DNA of 64,000 nt from Nelumbo lutea (lineage: Eukaryota > Streptophyta > Magnoliopsida > Proteales > Nelumbonaceae), in assembly GCA_022828595.1 (NCBI GenBank), contig JAKGHH010000001.1, positions 123,268,999 through 123,332,998 on the forward strand. Reading direction: 5' to 3'. Positions 11,737 to 23,400 of this stretch are shown piece by piece. Each line of letters starts with the position of its first letter. Position 1 is the first letter of the stretch. The translations under genes were made by a program, and so were the position numbers. The notes beneath the pieces are model-generated. The model was not told the DNA's origin and ran no database searches. It saw nothing but the letters and a program-made list of their open reading frames with translations.

Positions 11737-12850
11737 AGTCACTCCTCTATCTATCTCTTGTATCGATCTTTCCCTCTAAGATCTCTCCCCTTCTTGATAT
11801 CATATGGATGTGTTGGGGTTAGGATTAGGAAGAAACAAATGGCATTTCTTTTTTCTTTCGTTTTTAAATCTAAAAGTAAACATTCTGGTTATAAAAATTG
11901 ATGATGGAATCAAGAATCTAACTATATTGCATTTTGAATATTTGTTGCCCATTAAATCAAATTTTCAACCAATCATATCAAAGAGGTTGCATGGTGTATT
12001 TATTTTTCATTGTTTTACGTTTTACAAGGTGCACTTACCATTAGACTTTAACAATATTAAAGATTTAACTATGATGAGCTTTATCACTTGTACAAGTTTT
12101 TTGCTTCACAGTGCAGTTCATGCACCATAGATTTTGCTTGGAATCAAATGCTTCTACAACTAAAATTCTTTCCAATCTGGGATTGACTAAAGCTAACTGT
12201 TCTGCAACTAAGGGTAGGTGGTTCATTTATTGGGAACCGGAGATAATCATCATTTACTGATTGAACAATTCAACCAGATGATCTTATCTGGTTTTCTAAA
12301 CATTACTCAATGTATATCGATGTTATTGTAAGCCAATCGTTTTCATTCATATAGATTGTTCTTCAGATTCTCTTTGTTATTCATTATCTATTTATGCAGT
12401 TTATCTTCTATATGCATCTTCTTATGGAGAAGTATCTCTTGCATAAAAGTCATTTTTTTTTGAGTCTATAACAGTATGGACCAGATGTTGTCTGAGAAGT
12501 TGAGCTAACATTTTGAGGTTATTAGTCTATAGCATTGTACCTTATAGCTCAGTATTTTTATGTTATACTATCTATTTGACTTTTGCTTGAGACAAATTTG
12601 TATCATGTGGGAGAACTTAGGTCTTTGTTAACTTTGTAGGAAGCAGTTCCACATTCCCATCCAGACTTACCATGAATCAAAGGGATAATCTAGCAAGTAT
12701 AGGAGGGTTTTCCAAGTAGGAAGTACCCAATATTTGTTAAAAGGAGGGTGGACCGCAGAACAAACATAGTAACTGATAGATGGATAATATAGGGTGAACT
12801 CCTGACAAATTGAACTCAACATTGAGAAACATTTGAAAAGTTGGATACAT

Positions 12851-13164
12851 TCCTGGAGTCTGCATCATATTTTCTTCAAGTTGGCCACATCTTGAGGGGC
12901 CAAAGCAACATGAAGTCCTTTATGCTACTTGCTACATTTGTGAACATTTTCCTAACCTACTTTGATAGCTTAAATTTAATGTACTAGCATCTACCATGTT
13001 GGGACATTCCTGGAGTCTGCATCATATTTTCTTCAAGTTGGCCACATCTTGAGGGGCCAAAGCAACATGAAGTCCTTTATGCTACTTGCTACATTTGTGA
13101 ACATTTTCCTAACCTACTTTGATAGCTTAAATTTAAGGTACTAGAATCTACCATGTTGGGACAT
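12851..13164. repeat. Two-copy tandem duplication, 157-bp period
   Basis: The block beginning 'tcctggagtctgcatcat' at 12851 recurs at 13008, nearly identical over its whole length. The right arm at 50400-50575 carries a related duplication with a period of only 88 bp. Confidence 0.9.
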
Positions 13165-14527
13165 TCAATGAACACAAAGTGGGGAACTTGTAGCATCCCT
13201 TAGGACATCTATTTTTTCTATCCTGGGAAGACTGCATGAAGACCATTTTATGGATTAAAAGAACGTGGTGATAAAGTTGTGTCAATTACAATGAACTTTA
13301 TTATGCATTCCTTTCCTTCTCTCTAACAAATTGTAACTCTAAGGTTGTTTTCCTTGGTCACATTTCAGATCAAAAAAAATTCAGGATCCCATCCATTTGC
13401 ATTTTTCTATACCTGAATGGATATCAAGCATAAAAAATATCTTAGTATTGACATTGTATTTGAAACTAAGATTTTCTTACTGCTGTGGTATTTGAAGTTG
13501 GAGCATTTGAAATCCACTAGATTATGAAACCAATCAATAATTGTTTGTCTACATTTGGATTTTAGAAAATGTAAAACTGTGAATGTGAAGTGAACTTGCA
13601 ATCCAAATATAAGAAGATTGCTCACCAAAAGATGTATTAATCTACCAGTAACATCATAGAAAGAAGCTTGTCTTGATTTTGGAGGTCCTATATGCAGCTA
13701 GCCTAGCAAAGAGGTTATTGCAAGTGCTATTTTGCTTCTGGTATAATTTATTCAACCAAACAAACTTCTGATTCAGTCTTGATTGACTCTCTAACAAATT
13801 ATGGAGAGGAAATACCATTTCTGGGATTGTCCATATTTTTTTTATTAGTTGCTTGATTACTTAAGCCAGTTCTTTTAGATTGTAGAGTACTAAGAGTAAT
13901 TATGCTTACCACAATTAAAATTAAAGGTTGGAACCCTCTTCAGTCCCAGAATTGGAAAGTGAATCTTGTAATAATCATCCAGCCATTAATAGTACATAAT
14001 GGATTCCACCTGTCACACTAGGTGCGTGTTAAGCCAATTATGGACGATGTAACTATCTGAATGAGCTAATAAAACAGATATGACTACCAAAAACTTGGCA
14101 TTTGTCAATATGTTGGTGGGGGGCATGGTTCCATGATGAAGAAGGGCTTTACAACTTATTAGAGGAGAGGCTCAAGCATGAAAGCGGTGGCACTTCCATT
14201 TCTTCAAGGACGTGCTTGGTGGAACTTGATTTTTGAGATCACATGCTATCCCAGATAAGCCTCTATGAGTCCCTTCTTACTAGACATTTCTAAGCGTTGA
14301 AAAACCGTTGTGTTCTGTAAATTAGCAAAAGGCCTCTTCTTTTTATCAACTATCTTTGGTTATAAATATGTAAAGTACAAATACATACAAAATAATAGAA
14401 AATACAATGTTTTGCACTCTTCATATTTGTATTTTTACTCCTTCCAAACTGAGCTTAAGGTACCGCTCACTTTATCAAGAAGATTTAATAGTTTCCAATA
14501 GTTACGTCTTCATGATTTTTAGTATAA

Positions 14528-14532
14528 TAGAG
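14528..14532. repeat. Copia B target-site duplication (distal side), left
   Basis: The five bases TAGAG match 24726-24730 on the other side of the element. Five bases is the usual Copia duplication, and it confirms the outer limits of the composite. Confidence 0.85.
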
Positions 14533-14631
14533 TAAAGTGATATGTCAAGAATGAGAGAAATCCATACACATACATTGTGTGTTGAACTTGTATTTATACT
14601 AAAGTTTGTTACAACAGAGAAGTTACAAATA
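14533..14631 (-). repeat. Copia B 3' LTR, outer piece, left copy
   Basis: This matches the terminal 95-100 bases of the 5' LTR (24478-24575), including the TATAAATA region. It is separated from the other piece (20307-20467) by the LINE. The last 16 bases (14616-14631) are one copy of the LINE target duplication. Confidence 0.88.
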
Positions 14632-15560
14632 TGGCTGGAGGACGATTGACTTCCTCTAGGATTTCCAGGTGGTGGATTTGGTTTGGAACATTAGAGAAGA
14701 TGGGGGAGCCGCCTAGGGAACCTCGTGGTGCTCCTTCCTTTGCTTCGGTGGTTGCATCCTCTGCAAATCCTTTCCTAGCTATTCTTGACCCACCGGTGGT
14801 GGATATTTCTTTGAAGGTTCCTTCAATTAAGTGGGGAGAGAACCTGCAGTTTTCTTCTCAGAGGAAGATATTGAAAAATCTCTCTCCCCTCTTCAGTTCG
14901 CCTTGGTTGGAAAATGCTCTTATGGGTGTCATTCTCTTGATTAAATCAGGGAATTTTTGATAAGTATGTTCAGGCTTCAAGAAGCTCTTGTCGTCACTAC
15001 CCTGAATCCTAGGCATGTGCTTCTCAAGTTTGAAAGTGAAGAAGAATACCTTAGGGTTTGGTTGCGAGAGGTGGTTTTTGTCAAAGACTACCTACTTAGA
15101 TTTTTGAAATGGATGCTAGGTCTGGAGTTAGGGTGGGAACCTTTAGTTGTGCCGTTTTGGATCTCTCTGCCGAAGTTGTTGATCAATATGTACAATGATA
15201 GGTATCTGCACTCAATTGCGTAGGTAGCAGGAAGAGTTCTGAAGGTGAATCCGGCCACTGCTCGTTTGACTAGAACTATGGCGGCTAGGGTTTGTATGGA
15301 GGTGGATTTGTTGAAGGAGAACCCTAGTCGTGTTTGGGTGGGGCTCGGGAAAGAGGGGTTCTGGTAGAAAATAATTTATGAGAACCTACCTAAGTATTGC
15401 ACTTTTTGTTTTAAACATGGCCATGGCAAAGGGGGTTGTAAATTGAAAACTAAAAGGTTTTCAAAAGTAGAGGGAGAAGTCGCTAAAACTAATGCTACTT
15501 CAATTTCAAAGCCAGTGGAACAAGCACCAGCACCTAGAAGGAAACAGATTGTAAAGTAGG
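14631..15560 (+). pseudogene. LINE ORF1 remnant (DUF4283-like, zinc knuckle), left copy
   Basis: The ATG at 14631-14633 opens a 109-residue frame. After a frame break, 14957-15223 encodes a DUF4283-like stretch ending with the hallmark VVPFWISLPKL. The next in-frame sequence (RVLKVNPATARL) follows past a stop at 15221. A CCHC knuckle C-x2-C-x4-H-x4-C lies at 15398-15439 (CTFCFKHGHGKGGC), with all four ligands intact. ORF1 proteins of plant L1 elements bind the element RNA. A basic linker continues towards 15990 without a recognised domain. At least one frameshift and two stops break it. The first two frames translate identically in both arms. Confidence 0.85.
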
Positions 15561-16034
15561 TCTACCAGGAAGTGCGAAGAGCACCTGCAGTTACCAAAAA
15601 GAGGGTTTTGATAGAAACTCAAAATTCGGAGGAGGTATAGGTTCCACAACCTAAGGTTACTGAGATAGTAGAGATCGATGTGAAGCCTGTTCGGCCATAC
15701 ATACTAGAGACTACTAGTCATCTCTCTTCTAGGAAGCCAAAAAGGCTCTGGAGTTTGGAGGATCTGAGGAATTCCAAATTGGAATTGGATGAAAGACTTA
15801 ATAGATGGGGTCACAACAATGCCAACAAATCTGATGCTGAAATGCTCGACAAATGACTGAACGAATGGAAGGTCCTTCTTGTGCTCTTTCTGAGGATGAA
15901 GCTGGTGTGGATGTGGTGAACTGGACGCATGTGGTTTGAAAGAAAAGGCCTAGAAAAAAATATGTGCAGAGCGAGAACAAGCCGATAACTAGATCGTAGA
16001 CATGCCAAGGTAAGGCTACTTCTAGTTGTTCCCA

Positions 16035-19000
16035 ATGAATGGTCTTTTCTGGAATATTCGAGGGATTGCTAATGATCCCTCCATTACTCGCTTAAAAAAA
16101 ACTCTACAAATTACATAAATTGGGAGTGGTGGTTGTGGTTGAACCATGAACAGAGATGATAAACTCTCCTTGATTGCTAGGAGACTTAATATGATTGGTT
16201 ACATCATTAATATTAGTAGCAAAATTGTTTTGTTTTGGAATAGTTTTTTCTCAATACAACTGATAGAAGATTGTGATCATATTTTAATTATGATAATTGC
16301 TACTTCTGTCGATGAGGCTTTTATTCTCTCTATGGTTTATGCCAAATGTGACCATTTGGAAAGAATAGTTCTATGGGAAAGAATCCAAAACATAGCTTCT
16401 TGGGATTCAGAACCTTGGTTGATTGCTGGTGATTAGTGAGGAAAAAGGTTGGAGGGAGAAGTCATGATGTTTCCACAATGGAGGATTTTGTGGATTTGAT
16501 TAATGCGGTGGATTTGGTGGACATGGGTTTCTTTGGAAGCAGATTCACATGGTGCAATAATAGGGAAGGATTGGGTTGTGTCTGGGCTTGACTTGATTGG
16601 GTTCTGGTAAACTCTTTTTTGGCTCAATCTTTTCCCTTGAAACAGGAAAGCTATCTAGGTCGAACTCGTTCAGATCATTGTCCTTTGGTTTTCTCAGTTG
16701 AAGAGGAAAGGCGGACAGGTCCTAATCCATTCAAATTTCAGCAGATGTGGTTGTCTCATCAATCTTTTCATAATGTAGTTAGGGATTGCTGGAGTGAGAA
16801 TGTTCATACAAATCAGTTGATGAGTTTATTTCTCAAATTACATAAGTTAAGGGGTAAACTCAAACAATAGAATTGGGAGGTTTTTGGGAACATTCATCAG
16901 TATGTGAAAGAGGCGATGGACAGAGTGCAAGGTGTGGAAATGAATCATTTATAGGTGAATTCAGCAGCCAGACTCACTAAACTTAGGGAAAAACAGAAAA
17001 ACTTGATGAGATCCATAGATTGGAGGAAATTTTTTGGCGACAAAAATTTAGAATCAAATGGTTGAAAGAAGGGGATAGAAACTCCAAAATTTTCCACCTC
17101 TCTATAAAAATGAATAGAATGAGAAGCAAAATTTGCAAAATCAAAGACTCGACAGGAAATTGGATTACTGAATCGGAGGATATGAAATTGAATGCAGTGA
17201 ACTACTTTTGTAATGTTCTATCAGAGGAAGGGGACGATTGTGAGGATGATTTGTTGGAGGTTATCCCGTGTGTGGTTAATCAGGAAGACAATGATGTTTT
17301 ATTGGTCATTCCTTCAGAGGCTGAAATCCATGAGGTGGTCCATGCCATGGATAGAGATAGTGCTCTGGGACCAGATGGTTTTACAGGTCTTTTCTTTGTT
17401 TCTTGTTGGGACATCGTTGGCACTGATGTGGTAAGGGCTGTACAACATTTTTTTTAATGGTGACTAGCTCCTGGTGAGTTACACTTCATCTTTTATTACT
17501 CTCATTCTAAAATGCAAAGTTTCTGAAAGTTTTGTAGATTTTCACCCCATAAATCTAGGTAATTTTTTCTACAAAACTATTGCAAATGTAGTTACTAAGA
17601 GACTAGCAAATATCTTACCTAAACCAATTTCACAAGAACAGGGTGCCTTTGTACAGGGACAACATGGATAATGTGGCCTTCGTGCAGGAACTGGTTAATG
17701 ATATTGATAGGAAGTCGGTAGGGGGAATGTGGTGCTAAAACAAGACATGGTGAAAGCCTATGATCAGCTGAATTGGTCCTTTCTCTTTACTGTTTTGAGA
17801 GGGTTCAACTTTAGTGAAAATTGGATTGATTTGGTCAAAAAATGGTAAACAACTATTGGTTTTCAATTCTATTGAATGGAGTCACAAGATACTTTCAGTC
17901 CACAAGAGGGTTGCGTCAAGGCGACCCTCTGTCTATATATCTGTTTATCATTGCAGAGGAAGTCCTAAGCATAAATTTGTCTAAATTTGGTGAGGATTAT
18001 CCTATAGGTATTTATGCTACTCACAGGGGTTGTCTGGTAATCACTCATAGTGTTTATACCGATGAAACCATTATATTCACTCGGGGCTCCAAGTAAGTGC
18101 TAGAAAAAGTTAATGGAAGTCATCCGGAGGTATGAAAAGTGTTTGAGTCAATTGATGAATAAGGCAAAGAGCTGTTTCTTCACTTCAACAAAAGCATCTC
18201 ATAGCAGAACCCAAATTATCCATTCAGTCATAGGTTATATGCATAAGAAATTACCTTTCGTTTATCTTGGTATTCCAATTGGTAAGGGTAGGGTGAAAGC
18301 AAAAGCCTTTGAAGGTGTAGTGTAGAAAATGGTTACCAAAATTTATAGTTGGAAAGGGAAATTGATTTCAACTGGAGGCAAAATTGTTTTATTCATACAT
18401 GTCTTAAACAATGTTCCTATCTATTTGATGTCAACAGTGGCAACACCTAAAAGTGTTATTATGTGTCTAGAATAGTTGATGAAAAGCTTCTTATGGACCA
18501 AATCCGATTCAACCAATTACCATCATTGGGTTTCCTAGGAAAAAATTGTTAGACCTTTTTCTGAAGAGGGCCTCCAAATTAAAAGTCTATATGATGTTCA
18601 TAAGGCTCTATGGCAGGCGCTTTTCCACAACTCTTTATGGGCTAATTTCTTTAGAGCCAAGGTGTTGAAACATGATCATTTTTATATAGCTATCCCTCCT
18701 TGCTACACTTCTCATACTTGGAAGGTAAACATTGAACTAAGTGGTGATTTAGTTCATCTTTCAAGGTGGATGGTGGGTAGGGGAGAAATCAATTTTTTAT
18801 TTGATAAATGGACTATGAATGGCCCCTTGATTTATAAAGTCCTTCAGCACAAAGGGCTGAATTTGTAGCTAAGGGTTTGTGATGTCCTAGATGAAGAAGG
18901 GACTTGGCACCTAGATCAGGTCCACGTTTTTCTAGAGGAGAATGTCTTAAATAGCATCCAAGGATCTGGTGTGAGTCTTTCCAACTTCTATGACAAAATT

Positions 19001-20131
19001 GTTTGGTTAGTTGAGGCGAAAGGAGAATTTATTGTAAAATCGGCTTGGTCTTTTTATAGGACTACTCATCCTTCTATGACTTGGTCCATGGTGGTGTGGA
19101 ATGCTCTAGTGCCAACCAAGATAAGTTTCTTTATTTGGAAACTTATGGTTGGGAAGGTTGGTGTGGATGTTGATATTAAAGAGCTAGGAATTCCACTAGC
19201 TTCCAGATGTGTGTGCTGTTGTGACCCTTTAGAAGAATACATCAATCATGTGTTGATGTGTGGCTGTTTAGATCGAAAAGTGTAGCTCTTCTTCAATAGA
19301 ATGTTAGGGTTGCCTTTCAGGGGAAATAATAGTATAAAGGAGCTTCTCTCTTGTTGGTTTTTAGTGGCATCGACTAAAAATCAATGGGCTATTGTGGTGG
19401 GGCTGATTTCTTGCTTTGTTGTTTGGGGTATTTGAAAAGAAAGAAATAAGTGCAAAATGAAAAATACATTTAGATGTTCAAAGCTGGTGATTTGGGTGGT
19501 TGTGCGGTGGTTTCATGAGGTGTCTTCTTCATTACCTCTAAACCATAAGGTGAACTACAATAAGCAGCTATCCTTGCAAGATTTGGGGTTGCGGATCCAT
19601 TCGATCAAAGGAAAAACCATTAAAGTGGTTCACTTGGTGGCAGTTCTAGAGGGTTTTCTGAAACTCAATGTTGATGGTGCTTCTAGAGGAAATCCAGGCA
19701 ACTATGGTGGAGGGGGTATCATTTGAAATGGAAGGAATGGGTATGTTTGTTTCTTCTCCAACACTTATGGCACTGATACTAATTTAGGTGCAGAGGCTAT
19801 GGCCTTGCTAGATGGATTAAGTCTTGTCGTTGCTTTAGGTTTACATAAGATAATGGTTGAGTTGAATTCCAAAATCTTGATTGATATTCTTAGTGGAGTT
19901 TGTGCAGCCCCTTGGAAGCTTTGGTTTTGGTTGTCTCAAGTACAAGAGCTTAGGAGTGTATTGGAATTCTTTTGTGTACATATTTATAGAAAGGCTAATC
20001 AACCGACAGATGCTCTCACAAAGCTTGGTCGCTTAACTTCTCTGAAAATTGTTTATGATTGTGTAGAACTTCTTCCTTTCCACGTCCAGAACTTGGTGAC
20101 TGCAGATGGTCTAGGTCTTCCTTTATTGTGA
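16035..20131 (+). pseudogene. LINE ORF2 remnant (endonuclease-RT-RNase H), left copy
   Basis: It starts MNGLFWNIRGI (16035), the endonuclease entry motif. PWLIAGD at 16410-16436 is followed directly by TAG TGA where GDFN should stand. RTRSDHCPL (about 16660) is the catalytic SDH region. The reverse transcriptase has GPDGF (about 17370), LKQDMVKAYD (about 17740, first Asp) and RGLRQGDPLS (17905), but the active site is YTDE at 18055-18066 instead of YADD. The zinc-binding domain CVCCCDP...NHVLMCG spans about 19207-19265. RNase H runs from NVDGASRGNPGNYGG (about 19670) to ANQPTDALTKLG (about 20000) and ends at 20131. Frames are broken at many points. If intact it would perform target-primed reverse transcription. 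Confidence 0.9.
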
Positions 20132-20306
20132 ATTCGTTGATCTTAGGTTTCCCAAACACCTGATGTTTATATGAACCGGGTTTCCTTTGTATAGTTTTGA
20201 GGGGAAGGCCTCACGCCCCCCCCCCCCTCCGAGGTTTTTTATTACATAGAATAAATTTGTGGTTGCCACCCCTCCATTACGAGTAAACTTTGGGGTTAAA
20301 AATAAA
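20132..20306 (+). other. LINE 3' UTR with poly-C tract, left copy
   Basis: Non-coding tail after the RNase H stop. It holds a C run at 20216-20227 (a G-rich run, changed in composition, at 43315-43330 on the right) and ends in a short A-rich tail before the target duplication at 20307. Confidence 0.7.
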
Positions 20307-20467
20307 AGAGAAGTTACAAATACAGTAGGAGACTTCATAGATAATTATAGTTAGTGGAGATAAGGTAGAAAGATAAGATAGAGATGGAGTGGGAGAGTTC
20401 AAGTGGGCCTCTACTGGTAGGATGGTTGGTGCTTGCCTACATGGGCTCATTGTGTAGTTGTCTAATT
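20307..20467 (-). repeat. Copia B 3' LTR, inner piece, left copy
   Basis: It pairs with 24566-24725 of the 5' LTR. The LTR start reads AATTAGAC on the minus strand, where the 5' LTR reads TGTTAGAC, so the TG terminus is mutated; both arms share this. Bases 20307-20322 are the second copy of the LINE target duplication. Confidence 0.88.
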
Positions 20468-20494
20468 TGAGCATGGGGAACATACGTTCAACTT

Positions 20495-23400
20495 GTGTCA
20501 TAACCATTCAAAATGATGAGCAAAGAGTCCTTTGGTCATAATGTCAGCAAGATGATCACCAGTAGAGATGAAATGAACTTGAAGAAGTTTCTTGGTGACA
20601 TGATCTCAAACGAAGTGAGCATCCAACTCAATGTGCTTGCTACGACTGTGAAAGACTGGGTTGGTAGAGAGGTAAATTGCATCGATGTTGTCACACCATA
20701 AAGTGGAGGGGGCAGATGGTTCAAGGTCAAGCTCTTTCAAAAGAGACCATAACCAAAGGAGTTCAGAGGCAGCGATGGCAATACTGCGGTATTCAGACTC
20801 GATGCTCAATCAGGAAACCGTAGGTTGTTTCTTTGAGGCCCATAACACAATATTAGACCCGAGGTAAATGCAAAAACCTCCTTGAGATTTTTTATCATCA
20901 GTGCACCCAACCTAATCAGCGCCCGCATAGGCATGAAGTTCAAGGCTTTTGGAGCGGTGGATGAGCAGACCATGAGAGATGGTGTGCTTAAGATAATAGA
21001 GTATCCCTTTAACTAAAGTCCAGTGAACTGTGGTTGGCTGTTTCATAAACTGACATGCCTTGTTAACTGAAAAGGAAATCTATGGACGGGTTATTATGGC
21101 ATATTGGAGAGCACCAATAATTTGTCTATAGATACTAGGATCAGGTAGTGGTTCATCGTCATGTTTGGAGAGGTGTGCACCAGCTGAGAAGGAAGTGTGG
21201 ACAGGCTTGGTAGCATCCAGTCGAGTACGATGAAGGAGATCTGTTATGTATTTCCTCTAAGAGAGATGAAGGCCGAAGGAGGTGAGAGAGGCCTCAATAC
21301 CCAAGAAATAAGATAATGGGCCCAGATCACACATAGCAAATTGCTGACCCAACCTAGAGATGAGAACTTCACAAGAGTTTACATTGGGACTCGTGATGAT
21401 GAGGTTGTAAACATATATGAGAACTAAAATGTAGTCACATGTTGTGTGGTGGATGGAGAAGGACGAGTTAGCAGCAGAATTGAGAAAACCTTCTCGAAGG
21501 AGGAAAGACCTAAGCTTGTGGTACCAGGCCTGTAGGGCCTGTTTAAGCCCATAGAGGGACTTTTTAAGATGACAGACATAGGAAGGGTGATCCTTGTCAA
21601 CCAAGCCAGTGGGTTGACACTGTATACATCCTCTTGAAGTTCCCCATGTAGAAATGCATTTTGAATGTCAAGTTGTCACAGGACCTAGTTATTGGAGATG
21701 GCAATGCTAAGCACCACACAAATTGTAGTGGGTTTTATTATTGGGCCGAAGGCTTCTAAATAATCAATACCTTCACGCTGGTTGAAGCCTTTGGCAACCA
21801 GCCTAGCTTTAAATCTGTCAATGCTTCCATTAGGTCTTCTTTTGATCCGATAAGCCCATTTACATCCAATTACCTTTCCACCAGGAGGGGGTGGAACAAG
21901 GACCCAGGTGTTGTTGTGAACAAGGGCATCAAACTCATATTGCACAGCAGCCTGCCAGCAGCTATCCTTTTGGGCATGGGAGAAACATGATGGTTTAGCC
22001 TCAGCAAGTGAGTATTTTATAGTGGTATAGACTTTGGGCTTGAATATACCACTCTTCGAGCGGGTTTGCATTGGGTGGGTGGAGATGGATGGGTTTGGAG
22101 CTGATGAAGGTGGGGAAGGGTCTATAGGTGATTGGGTTTCGACCAGTTCTGAGGAGGTGCCTTGGTTTGAAGGGGTCAAGATGAGAGGATCGGCGGTGGG
22201 TGTAGGAATTATTGGTGGTATGGGAGCAGGAGCTGGTGGAGGCAAGTGGTCACAAGAATGAAAGACGACTAGGGGCCCTATGGACTGCTGGAGTGGAGGA
22301 GGAGTAGCTGGGATGGGGGATGAAGCTGCAAAGAGAAATGCATTTTCATTGAAGATCATCCCGAGAAATACACATTGGAGTGAGCAAAATTGGAGCTTAT
22401 TATTGTTGTAGGGCCTTAATGGATAGCATTCACACCCAAATACCTGTAGTAGAGAATAATTTGGCTTCTTACAAAATAAGCGTTCCCATGGTGTCTTGAA
22501 GTGAATGGCATGACTGGGTAGACAATTGATTAAGTATGTTGTTGTGGCAAACGCATGAATGAGTAGACAAGAGTGTAAGACCAATTTCAACAAGGTGGCG
22601 ATGCTTTCGCTTAGCTGTCCCATTTTGGGGAAGAGATCTTGTGAGTGATGCCTGTTGAATGAGATAAGATTTGAAGGATATATATTCACTACCATCATCT
22701 ATTTGTAAGCATTTTATCTTGGTACCAAGCACATTCTCAATGTTGGTTTTTAAGTCTATAAACACTTAGTGCATCAGATTTATGATATAAGGGAAACAAC
22801 CATGTGAATCCACTAAATGAATCAATGAAGATAATATGGTAATGAAATCCAGAGACAGATGGTTCTGGGGAAGGCCCTCATACATCACTGTAAAGTAACT
22901 CTATTGGTGTTGAAGCTTTGAAAGAACTTGGAAAATAAGGTAGTCGATGTCATTTTCCTAGCTGACATGAAGAGTAGAAGGAAAGGTCTTTATTTCCCAA
23001 GAATGGGAACTTGTAAGTAGCCATGACTTTCTACACAATTGGAGCGGCTGGGTGTCCTAGTCTCTGGTGCCAAATTGCTGCAATGGTCCGCTCCCCAACA
23101 AATACCAATGGATTGTGCTGGTCCTTATTCAATGACTCTTCCTGCTCTAGAAGCTAATACAAGCCATCTTTAGTTCCCCCCTGTAGAAGGATGGCTCCTG
23201 TTTTTTTATCCTTCACATAAAAGACAGAGGGACAAAACTCAAAGAAGACTTCATTATCTGCAGCAAATGGTCTTACAGAGAGAAGATTTCTTGAAATTCG
23301 AGGTACATGTAGCACATTGCGTAAGACTAAATCACGAGAGGATGTATGTAAAACAGAGGAAACAATATTTCTTATGACCAAACCTGACCCATTGCCAATG

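Larger units (their letters stand above)
11000..14527. other. Intergenic sequence without recognised gene, left arm
   Basis: I see no gene. It contains a GA microsatellite (11696-11732) and a two-copy tandem duplication (12851-13164). The open frames at 11683-12130 run through the microsatellite and show several substitutions between the arms without family similarity, so I do not call them genes. It ends at the target duplication of Copia B. Confidence 0.55.
14632..20306 (+). mobile_element. L1-type LINE inserted in Copia B 3' LTR, left copy
   Basis: A non-LTR retrotransposon of about 5.7 kb with ORF1 (DUF4283-like domain plus CCHC knuckle) and ORF2 (endonuclease, reverse transcriptase, zinc-binding domain, RNase H). 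The 16-bp duplication AGAGAAGTTACAAATA flanks it at 14616-14631 and 20307-20322. The 3' end is A-rich (GGTTAAAAATAAA). No 5' UTR is present: the first codon is at the junction itself, so the copy is probably 5'-truncated just before ORF1. Stops and motif losses show it is inactive. Confidence 0.92.

Noticed and set aside
11683..12130. Possible small protein of 72 or 108 residues after the GA microsatellite
   Set aside because: One frame starts inside the simple repeat, the arms show several amino-acid differences, and no domain is recognisable.
22034..22261. Gly-rich 75-codon frame on the plus strand, also on the right at 41284-41511
   Set aside because: It is the antisense shadow of the Pro/Ser-rich linker between integrase and reverse transcriptase of Copia B.
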